Of a stretch of DNA of 21,680 bases, positions 13,331 through 19,455 are shown piece by piece (the stretch's first letter is position 1; each line of letters starts with the position of its first letter). The notes below the pieces were generated by a model. That model was not told the origin of the DNA. It made no database searches and was given only the letters and a program-made list of their open reading frames with translations. The position numbers and the translations under genes were made by a program. The DNA comes from a virus, in the IMG/VR virus record IMGVR_UViG_3300025872_000355, positions 1 through 21,680 of that record; one strand, 5' to 3'.

Positions 13331-13351
13331 TCACGGCGAGGAGGACGTTCG

Positions 13352-14533
13352 TCAGTCGACGACGAGCATCGAGCAGTACTCGGGCGCGTGGTTCGCGATC
13401 CCGATCCGCTGCTTGCCGGCGAAGACGACCTGGTCGTTCATCGCACGGAGCTCGCGGAGGGCGTCGATCCGCAGGCCGCTCGGCTTGACCGCCACCGCGG
13501 TCGACATACCGAAGTCGCCGTACACCGCCAGCACGCCGGAGGGCAGGCCGTTGGTGACGTAGACCGGCCGACCGAACACGGTCGGAGCCATCGCGTCGGC
13601 CAGCATGACCGACTGCGTCCCGGCGTGAGCCGCCAGGAGGGCCGCCATGCCGTCGGCACCGACGACCCAGGCCGTGTTGCTGGCCATCGGATCGACCTTC
13701 GCCACCACCGCGGCCAGGTTGGCAGCGGTCGTCGCCGTGGACGATGCCACCGCGACAACATGGTTCTCGGCGATCTCGCTGCACAGGCCGTCGATCCCGG
13801 CGGTCTCGTCGCCCTGGAGCCACGCGTAGTCGATCTTCGACGAGAACGCGTTGCCGAAGGCCCCGGTCACGATCGACGCGACGTCGATCACCGAGTCCTC
13901 AAGGAGGTCGTTCGACACCGCGCACAGGCTGCGGAGCCCGAAGAGCGTCACGTCGACACCGCTGGTCGCGATGTCGTTGAGGTTGCCTTCGGCGGCCTCG
14001 GAGTAGAACGCGGCGGTCGCGTCACCGAGCTTCGGGAGGGTGATCTTCTTCGAGATGGTGTTCACGACGAACGCCACTCGAGCGGCCACGCTGCTCCGGT
14101 TGATCACGTTGATCACCGAGCCGTACAGCTCCGCCGGCACGAGCTCCGCGCCGAGGTTGTTGTATGTCGGGCTGGTCTCGCCCATCGCACGGACTTCGCC
14201 GCGGGCCAGGCTCCGGAGGTAGCTGCCTGCGGTCATCGCGGCCTCGCCGCTCTCGTAGTGTCGGACGTTCACGGTGGTTTCCTTCTTCTCGACCTTCGAC
14301 CGGGCCTCGCTGTCGTCCACGACGGCAGTCCGCAGGGCGGCGATCTTGGCGTTCAGCTCCTTCTCGACGCCGGCGGCAGCGTTGAGCTCGTCGCAGCGGG
14401 CGACGGCGGCGTTGAGCCGCTCCTCGAGGGCGGCCAGCTCGGCCGGGTCGGCAGTCTCGAGAGAACGCATCTCCTCGATCTCGACCAGCTTGGCGGCGAT
14501 CTCGTCCTGGTAGCGGCGGAGCTTGTTCGACAT
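13352..14533 (-). CDS. Major capsid protein (HK97 fold), 393 aa
   Basis: The start at 14533 (MSNKLRRYQD) has GAGGAA 4 bases before it; a longer reading from 14569 lacks this. Residues about 1-90 form a coiled-coil scaffold (delta) domain (EIAAKLVEIEEMRSLE, LAALEERLNAAVARCDEL), expected to be removed by the prohead protease. The capsid fold follows: SGEAAMTAGSYLRSLARGEV, GAELVPAELYGSVINVINRS, LPKLGDATAAFYSEAAEGN, RSLCAVSNDLLEDSVIDV, DYAWLQGDETAGIDGL, MASNTAWVVGADGMAAL, LRELRAMNDQVVFAGKQRIG. It is flanked by hairpins on both sides, which fits its need for high expression. Confidence 0.92.
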   Translation of the reverse strand: MSNKLRRYQDEIAAKLVEIEEMRSLETADPAELAALEERLNAAVARCDELNAAAGVEKELNAKIAALRTAVVDDSEARSKVEKKETTVNVRHYESGEAAMTAGSYLRSLARGEVRAMGETSPTYNNLGAELVPAELYGSVINVINRSSVAARVAFVVNTISKKITLPKLGDATAAFYSEAAEGNLNDIATSGVDVTLFGLRSLCAVSNDLLEDSVIDVASIVTGAFGNAFSSKIDYAWLQGDETAGIDGLCSEIAENHVVAVASSTATTAANLAAVVAKVDPMASNTAWVVGADGMAALLAAHAGTQSVMLADAMAPTVFGRPVYVTNGLPSGVLAVYGDFGMSTAVAVKPSGLRIDALRELRAMNDQVVFAGKQRIGIANHAPEYCSMLVVD

Positions 14534-14577
14534 GGCTTTCCTCGTGTGCGTGGTTCGGTCCAACTGCACGCGAGGAT

Positions 14578-14598
14578 ATTGCCAAGTCCCCAGGCAAT
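14578..14598. repeat. Inverted repeat in the capsid leader
   Basis: ATTGCC (14578-14583) and GGCAAT (14593-14598) flank 9 bases (AAGTCCCCA). It lies in the 96-base gap before the capsid start. It could be an operator, a promoter-proximal element or a leader hairpin. No good -10/-35 pair was found beside it. Confidence 0.4.
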
Positions 14599-14610
14599 CG
14601 AAGTAATTGG

Positions 14611-14627
14611 CGTCCTACCGTAGGACG
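14611..14627. terminator. 7-bp hairpin just after the Cys-rich protein gene
   Basis: CGTCCTA and TAGGACG pair perfectly around a 3-base centre (14618-14620). It starts 3 bases beyond the TAA (14630-14632) of the minus-strand gene ending at 14630. There is no U-tract. It separates the accessory cassette from the capsid gene, either as a weak terminator or as a processing site. Confidence 0.4.
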
Positions 14628-14629
14628 AT

Positions 14630-14881
14630 TTACCGCGACTTGCAGCTGCACGCAGACGGGCAGGGGCATGGTTGCTCAATGCGTCCGTCCGGCTTCCACT
14701 TGCCGTTGACGCACGTCCCACCGCAGACGCAATCCGTCGGAGGAGACGGCGGAGCAGGAGGCGACGGCTCCATGCTGGCCCGCGCTGCGGAGACGGCTGC
14801 GGCAGCTCGAGGAGCCTCTCTGTCGATCGCAAGCGGATCGCTCGAGAGCCAGACGAGCCACGCGATGAACGCTTCCCACAT
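14630..14881 (-). CDS. Small membrane-anchored Cys-rich protein, 83 aa
   Basis: Residues 1-12 (MWEAFIAWLVWL) are strongly hydrophobic, like a short membrane anchor or signal segment, followed by an Ala-rich helix and a Pro-rich linker (MEPSPPAPPSPPTD). The last 33 residues hold seven cysteines (CVCGGTCVNG, KPDGRIEQPCPCPSACSCK). The Pro/Cys form recalls small spanin (Rz1-like) or disulfide-rich envelope proteins, but no lipobox is seen. The ATG at 14881 follows the previous stop by 2 bases. It belongs with the peptidase cassette; a lysis role is only inferred. Confidence 0.6.
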   Translation of the reverse strand: MWEAFIAWLVWLSSDPLAIDREAPRAAAAVSAARASMEPSPPAPPSPPTDCVCGGTCVNGKWKPDGRIEQPCPCPSACSCKSR

Positions 14882-14883
14882 GG

Positions 14884-15141
14884 TCAGAATCCTTTCCCGT
14901 GATCGACGAGCGGATACCCGTCTTCGCCGACCGGTGGAGCGTGAACCAGGTGGCGGTCGGGTTGCTGCGGCGGAGCCGGCTCGGCGAACACGGCGATCCA
15001 GAGCAGAGACTTCGCAGCACGGGCGATCCACCGCAGGACGGGGCGGTCGGGCCTGGGCTCCGGTGCCATCGGGTGCGAGCTGATCCAGTAGCCGATTGCG
15101 AACGCGATCGCGACGGCGGAGAGTGTGCGACGGTCCATCAT
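14884..15141 (-). CDS. Small membrane protein (holin-like candidate), 85 aa
   Basis: The protein has two hydrophobic segments: about 7-21 (LSAVAIAFAIGYWIS) and about 38-53 (WIARAAKSLLWIAVFA), separated by a Pro-rich, charged linker (SHPMAPEPRPDRP). The C-terminus is soluble and Pro-rich. Two adjacent ATG codons (15141 and 15138) are possible; GGGGGA lies 4 or 7 bases upstream, so the second has the better spacing. The gene overlaps the stop of the cysteine peptidase. Size and topology are compatible with a holin, but such proteins are not identifiable by sequence alone. Confidence 0.5.
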   Translation of the reverse strand: MMDRRTLSAVAIAFAIGYWISSHPMAPEPRPDRPVLRWIARAAKSLLWIAVFAEPAPPQQPDRHLVHAPPVGEDGYPLVDHGKGF

Positions 15142-16211
15142 TCGTCCCCCTGTGGTGGCATGAAAAACTCTCCGTTGTCGAGCTCACGGAATCCGAAACC
15201 GCTCACGGAACCGACTGCGAAAGAGTCGCCCTGGGCGAGCATCCGCTCGACGGTTTTCCGGTGGACCCAGAAGGATCCGTCGGGCTGGTCGTCGGGGAAC
15301 TTCCCACGATAGGACAGCCACCTGGGTCCCCAGCTGTTCAAGCAGAGCAGGCCGTCGTCTGGAGAGCCGTTCTTCTTGTAGCGTACCGCCATAAAGCACA
15401 TCTGGTGAAACCATGTCGCGGACGCGGCAGCGAAACCGTGGTCGTCAGTGATGCTCTCGAACCCTTGATCGCTGGCGACTGGGATCGCGAACCCGCTCTC
15501 GATCGCGGACGCGGCCTCCTCCCAGGTGCGGACGAGCGCGACGTGAACGGCCGGGTGCTTCTTCGCCACGGCGTCGAGCTTTCCGCCGTCACCCTTGCCG
15601 CCGTTCCCAAACGCCCCCCAGGCCTTCGCTCGCTCGCCGGAGTAGTCGGAGAGCTGGCCTCCACGGTAGACGACACCCCAGTCCTTCACCCACTTCGCAG
15701 CCGCCGCCCCATAGCTGCCGTCGCTGTACCCGCCGTATGGGCTCGCGCCGTCGCCGGGCTTGCCGCGGGCCTCGACGCGAGATCCGCCGTAGATGCTCTC
15801 GGTGGCCGGGGCGAGCGGTGGTTCCGCGATCAGACCGCTCGTCCAGTCGACGGACTGCGAGACCCACACGCCATGCGCCCATCCCCACGAGACGCAGTCG
15901 CCGATCAGCTGCCGGCCGACAATGAACGGCTTCCCATATCGGGCTTGGTGCGCCTTGTAGAGGTGCCGGTATAGAAACGTGTCGACGCCCCGAGCCTTTT
16001 GGATGGCGTCGGAGCCAGCGTCGGAGAATGTCGGATGCTCGAGCTCCTGGAGGAACTCGCGGACGCCGGCAGGGTCCGGCCGCCACCCAAAGTCGTCGGA
16101 GCCGACGGGCTCGAAAGTCGTGCGGCGGGGATCCGGCGAGAGCAGCATCAAGGCCGCCAGGCCCAACAGGAACGCGGCGGCCAGGACTTGCCAGCGATCA
16201 GCGAGACGCAT
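15138..16211 (-). CDS. Membrane-anchored papain-like (C1) cysteine peptidase, 357 aa
   Basis: An N-terminal membrane segment (about 8-24: VLAAAFLLGLAALMLL) is followed by a soluble domain. The papain-type catalytic set is readable: Q101 (oxyanion) and nucleophile C106 in GRQLIGDCVSWGWAHG, H269 in ATWFHQMCFMAVRY and N292 in LLCLNSWGPRWL, the NSWG signature. A Gly-rich insert (SPYGGYSDGSYG, GAFGNGGKGDGGK) lies between. The ATG at 16211 is chosen because GGGAGGG lies 9 bases upstream; a GTG at 16235 is less likely. It probably acts in or across the inner membrane or envelope. Lysis, host-protein cleavage or virion processing are all possible; substrate unknown. Confidence 0.75.
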   Translation of the reverse strand: MRLADRWQVLAAAFLLGLAALMLLSPDPRRTTFEPVGSDDFGWRPDPAGVREFLQELEHPTFSDAGSDAIQKARGVDTFLYRHLYKAHQARYGKPFIVGRQLIGDCVSWGWAHGVWVSQSVDWTSGLIAEPPLAPATESIYGGSRVEARGKPGDGASPYGGYSDGSYGAAAAKWVKDWGVVYRGGQLSDYSGERAKAWGAFGNGGKGDGGKLDAVAKKHPAVHVALVRTWEEAASAIESGFAIPVASDQGFESITDDHGFAAASATWFHQMCFMAVRYKKNGSPDDGLLCLNSWGPRWLSYRGKFPDDQPDGSFWVHRKTVERMLAQGDSFAVGSVSGFGFRELDNGEFFMPPQGDE

Positions 16212-16737
16212 CTGCGGCGGCCCTCCCGACGTCACGGAACGCGGAGATCCACCGCGAACGCTGCTCCGGAGTCATCGGCCCGCCCGATGTCCCGGCGGTC
16301 CTGTCGAGGTACGACTTGATCGCCTCCCGCGCCCGCGGGTGCTTGTCGCCCAGGCTGACGCCACGACACAGGATGAGCCGGGATCTCCTCCGCAGCTCGT
16401 CGAATGCCACGCCGGTCTTCAGTAGCGGGTCGGTCTGCATGGAGTCCCACTCGATTTCGCTGGCGAGCTCGTCGAAGAGGGCGGCCGTTGTCGATGCGTC
16501 GGAAGAGGCGTCTGGTCCGACGAACGTCCCACGGAGGGACAGTCCGGCCGGCTCCGGAGGGGCCGGCGTCGGGGCGGCCTGGTCCCGGTTGACATACGTC
16601 AAGGCCGCTGCGATGCCGAGCAGACCGGCGGCGACGTGCCGGAGATCCAGCGACTTCCAGTCGATCGACGTAGCCCGATCCTTGATCCACGGCCAGGCCA
16701 GGGTGGCGGCAGCTGCGATCAGTAGGACGATCGTCAT
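16198..16737 (-). CDS. Membrane protein with two N-terminal helices, 179 aa
   Basis: Hydrophobic segments lie at about 2-17 (TIVLLIAAAATLAWPW) and 34-48 (HVAAGLLGIAAALTYV). A Pro/Ala-rich linker (APTPAPPEPAG) leads to a soluble domain of about 110 residues with helical, charged character (LFDELASEIEWDS, VAFDELRRRSRLIL, REAIKSYLDR, PMTPEQRSRWISAFRDVG). I recognise no family. It overlaps the upstream gene by 4 bases (ATGA) and the peptidase start by 14 bases. Its place before a membrane-anchored peptidase suggests a partner in the same membrane assembly. Confidence 0.6.
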   Translation of the reverse strand: MTIVLLIAAAATLAWPWIKDRATSIDWKSLDLRHVAAGLLGIAAALTYVNRDQAAPTPAPPEPAGLSLRGTFVGPDASSDASTTAALFDELASEIEWDSMQTDPLLKTGVAFDELRRRSRLILCRGVSLGDKHPRAREAIKSYLDRTAGTSGGPMTPEQRSRWISAFRDVGRAAADASR

Positions 16738-17108
16738 GGGACGGCCCTCACCAGTGGTAGGAGCTGCTCGATGGATCCGGCGGCCATCGCCAGCACGAGC
16801 GAGCGGATCGCAGGCTTGACGAGGATCCAGATCGGCCAGGCGGCCAGGGGGACGGCCTTGTCGGCGAGCTGGTCGAAGAGTGCGGCGACGGCCTCGATGG
16901 CGAGATCCTTCTTCTCCTGGCCCGTCAACCCGGAGATCGAGTCGAGCGTGAACGTCGTCAGCTTGAGCAGGGCCAGCGACAGCTCGCCGAACTCCGCCCA
17001 GGTCAGGCCGCCAATCGACGCGACCCTTGCCGTGGCCAGGAAGGCTCGGACCTGACTCTCGAGGTCTGTGAACTTGAGGGCGGCGCTCACTGGTGCTTCG
17101 GTGATCAT
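16734..17108 (-). CDS. Small helical protein with hydrophobic C-terminal half, 124 aa
   Basis: The N-terminal 60 residues are helical and amphipathic (LKFTDLESQVRAFLATARVA, ELSLALLKLTTFTLDSISG). After a KKD turn (LTGQEKKDLAIEAVAALFDQ), residues about 84-118 are hydrophobic with scattered charges (AVPLAAWPIWILVKPAIRSL, VLAMAAGSIEQLLPLV). This could be a membrane-inserting hairpin or an amphipathic assembly. It is not assignable to a family. The start overlaps the zinc-ribbon gene stop (ATGA) and its end overlaps the next start (ATGA). Confidence 0.6.
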   Translation of the reverse strand: MITEAPVSAALKFTDLESQVRAFLATARVASIGGLTWAEFGELSLALLKLTTFTLDSISGLTGQEKKDLAIEAVAALFDQLADKAVPLAAWPIWILVKPAIRSLVLAMAAGSIEQLLPLVRAVP

Positions 17109-17260
17109 CTCGACCGCCTCCAGACGTTTTCAGCGGGAACGACCTGACGGCGACGGTGCCGGCAGGACAGGCACTCGAGGTACTGGACCTGGACCGGGCC
17201 GGCCCGCTTGGACGAGCTCACCCGCAGCCGCTCCTGGCACCGTGGGCACTTACTCGGCAT
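17105..17260 (-). CDS. Zinc-ribbon microprotein, 51 aa
   Basis: The frame from the ATG at 17260 to the TGA at 17105-17107 encodes a compact protein with two CxxC pairs: MPSKCPRCQERLRVSSSKR (C5, C8) and QYLECLSCRHRRRQVV (C30, C33). The spacing and the basic residues fit a zinc ribbon that binds nucleic acid or a partner protein. It starts inside the last 11 bases of the protease-HAD gene and ends in an ATGA overlap with the next gene, which strongly supports that it is a real gene. GAGG lies about 10 bases upstream. Function unknown. Confidence 0.75.
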   Translation of the reverse strand: MPSKCPRCQERLRVSSSKRAGPVQVQYLECLSCRHRRRQVVPAENVWRRSR

Positions 17261-18197
17261 TGGCACGGAGCCTCGCGACGGTTGCCGCAGCCTTGGCCCG
17301 CAGGCCGAGCAGCGTGGACGGACGGACCGCGCGAGGCTCCGGCTGGCCTGGAATGGTCTCCGGTCTGTCGTCGATCCAGATGTCGACGGTGAGGCCGGCG
17401 GCCGCGGCGGCGTCCCGCTTGTGGCGATCAGGGCCGGCCAAGATCACCTGGCCGAGCTCGAGGTCGGAGAACGCGAGCCGGAGCTCCTCGCGGTTCTTCT
17501 CGCTGTCCTCTCGACGCGTGATGCAGACGACCTTATTCCCGCGGGCCGTCGCGTCCTGGATGAACGACCGCCACAGGCCAGGGGCCGCCGTGTATGTCTG
17601 GTCGTAGTCGATGGAGATCGTCAGCCCCTCGACTGCGGCGACGGCCCTGGCGGCCTTCCAGGCCTCCAGGGAACGCATACCGACCGACGAGCTCGGGTAC
17701 GCGGGCCGCGTCACTGGGGACCAGTCGTAGAGCTGTGCGTCCGTCACGGTGCGGACGGCAGCACCCTTCTCGTCCTGCGTCCACTGCTCGCCGTCAGGCT
17801 GCACGGAGAACGCGAACGACGCGCCGTAGAGCGTCTTCGACCGAATCAGGACCGCGAGGTCCTTCCCGAGCTGCGTCTCCGGGAGGTCGAGCTCGGCACC
17901 GAGCCCCCTGGGCTCCTTCGACAGTCGGAGCGTGCCGTTTGTCGTCCTGGCGAGGAGCTGGCTGTCGTCGTGGTTGAACAGGCCGACGACGTCTACAGGC
18001 CCGCGCGGGTCGTTCTTGTGCCGACCCAGGATCTTGTCGAACGCGGTCGGAGAGAACTTCTCGCGGAAGCCTCCCAGGTCGACGGACAGGCTGTCCCACG
18101 GAGGAGAGATGCCGCGGAGCGTCGTCACGCCGTCGGCCCGCTGCTCGACCCCCAGTGCTCCCTCGTCGACCGACAGATACCTACGCTCCGGCTGCAT
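17250..18197 (-). CDS. HK97-type prohead protease fused to a HAD-like domain, 315 aa
   Basis: The start at 18197 has GGAGGG 7 bases upstream; the longer frame upstream is low-complexity shadow of the portal gene. Residues about 1-178 match the S78/U35 prohead protease: H76 (GLFNHDDSQLLAR), S127 (LYGASFAFSV) and the PAYP segment (VTRPAYPSSSVGMRSLEA). It cleaves the capsid scaffold domain during maturation. Residues about 190-290 then carry HAD motifs: D197-x-D199-x-T (ISIDYDQTYTAAP), T227 (VVCITRRED), K260 (GPDRHKRDAAAAAGL) and D276-D277 (IWIDDRPETI). HAD domains usually remove phosphate from small substrates. The fusion is unusual to me; a free-standing HAD protein from autocleavage is possible. 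Confidence 0.85.
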   Translation of the reverse strand: MQPERRYLSVDEGALGVEQRADGVTTLRGISPPWDSLSVDLGGFREKFSPTAFDKILGRHKNDPRGPVDVVGLFNHDDSQLLARTTNGTLRLSKEPRGLGAELDLPETQLGKDLAVLIRSKTLYGASFAFSVQPDGEQWTQDEKGAAVRTVTDAQLYDWSPVTRPAYPSSSVGMRSLEAWKAARAVAAVEGLTISIDYDQTYTAAPGLWRSFIQDATARGNKVVCITRREDSEKNREELRLAFSDLELGQVILAGPDRHKRDAAAAAGLTVDIWIDDRPETIPGQPEPRAVRPSTLLGLRAKAAATVARLRANAE

Positions 18198-19455
18198 TGG
18201 CAGTCCCTCCGGTTGCGGCCTGCGAGGCCGCGGCCGCCAGCGTCGAAAATCCGAGCTGGATGTACGTCTGATCCGCGGCCGGCTCGTCGAGGAGCGGGAA
18301 GTCCTCGAGGTCGCGGATCTCGTTGGGCGTGATCGCCCCCGTATTTGCCATGAATTGCATGAGCTGCACGCGGGCGGCAGTGTCGCCACGCAGGAGCCCG
18401 CGGTTGTCGAGCTTGTAGTAGACGTCGTCTCCGGCCTCCTGGTAGGTCGAGAGGATCGTCCGGTCGATCGCCCCCTCGATCCGCTTCTGCCAGGGCAGCA
18501 GGCAAAACACCTGCGCGGTCAGGAACTCCTGCTCGACGTTGCTCCAGCGGGCCATGTCGCTGTCGCCGATCAGCGTGCTCGGGACGCCATAGGCGCGGGC
18601 GACATCGGGCACGATGGACTTCCGGAGCTCCATGAACTGATTCGCTTCTTGGCTGTTGCCCTCGATCGGCTTTAGCGTCACCTTCTTCGGCAGGACAGCG
18701 GCGGAGCCACGCTTCGACGCGCCGCCGTAGACCTCGCGGAGCTGCCGGCGGAGCTGCTCGACGGCCTCGGGCGGGATGGTCTCGGTCGTCTCTAGCACCA
18801 GGTCGGGCCGAGCCGAGTTGTCCCAGAAGGCCGTGGCGGCCGTGTCGAGCTTCCGGGCAAGTGCAACGCTCGTCCCGCAGAGCTCGGCCGGCACCATTCC
18901 GACCATGCCGTTATCCGACAACCACCTGACGTGCAGAATCTTCGACGAGTCATACGTCCGCCACTGGCCGTCGGCCTCAAGCACCCGGTAGCCGACCGAG
19001 TAGTCCGACAACCTGATCGGCTCGACGCGGGTCGGGTGAATCGGCCGCAGCTCCGAGCAGAAGCCGCGATCCCCGGACAGGATACGCGAGTACGCGTTGC
19101 CGTGGAGTGCAGCGTGGTAGACCGTGAGCTCCACCCACTCGTAGAAACTCTGCCAGGCGTTCGGTCGCTTGCGGAGGACGTATGAGACCGGGAGGTCGTT
19201 CGCGACGTCCTTGCGGCCGCTGGGCAGCGTCCGCATGACGTGGCCAGGCATGGACGCGACGGACTGTGCCAGGAATCGCACGCACGCCAGGATCGCCGTC
19301 ACCTGGATCGCCGTGTCTGGGCCGATCGACCAGCTCGCCGAGCCCCAGGGCTCCGCCGACGTCAGGCCGCGGAGCGAGATGATGTTCGGGGTGGCCTTGG
19401 CCCGCGGGCGACGTGCTGCCGGCTTACGCGTGGAGGTCTTGCGTGCTGCTGTCAT
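18181..19455 (-). CDS. HK97-type portal protein, 424 aa
   Basis: After a basic tail (TAARKTSTRKPAARRPRAKA) the portal pattern follows: AIQVTAILACVRFLAQSVAS, LRKRPNAWQSFYEWVELTVY, LHGNAYSRILSGDRG, LRPIHPTRVEPIRL, ILHVRWLSDNGMVGMVPAEL, DNSARPDLVLETTETIP, EANQFMELRKSIVPDVARAY-GVPSTLIGD and MARWSNVEQEFLTAQVFCLL, ending in NEIRDLEDFPLLD. It forms the dodecameric DNA gate of the head. The start overlaps the terminase stop by ATGA, and its stop overlaps the protease start by 17 bases. Confidence 0.93.
   Translation of the reverse strand: MTAARKTSTRKPAARRPRAKATPNIISLRGLTSAEPWGSASWSIGPDTAIQVTAILACVRFLAQSVASMPGHVMRTLPSGRKDVANDLPVSYVLRKRPNAWQSFYEWVELTVYHAALHGNAYSRILSGDRGFCSELRPIHPTRVEPIRLSDYSVGYRVLEADGQWRTYDSSKILHVRWLSDNGMVGMVPAELCGTSVALARKLDTAATAFWDNSARPDLVLETTETIPPEAVEQLRRQLREVYGGASKRGSAAVLPKKVTLKPIEGNSQEANQFMELRKSIVPDVARAYGVPSTLIGDSDMARWSNVEQEFLTAQVFCLLPWQKRIEGAIDRTILSTYQEAGDDVYYKLDNRGLLRGDTAARVQLMQFMANTGAITPNEIRDLEDFPLLDEPAADQTYIQLGFSTLAAAASQAATGGTANAAGA

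Noticed and set aside
12824-14623. Long open frame on the + strand (599 codons) across the capsid and connector genes
   Set aside because: It lies opposite the well-supported capsid and connector genes and is Arg/Gly/His/Val-rich without any domain. It is an artefact of the strong GC bias in codon position three of the real genes.
18198-18389. 64-residue N-terminal extension of the prohead protease
   Set aside because: The extension is Arg/Ser-rich antiphase reading of the portal C-terminus. The ATG at 18197 has a textbook ribosome binding site.
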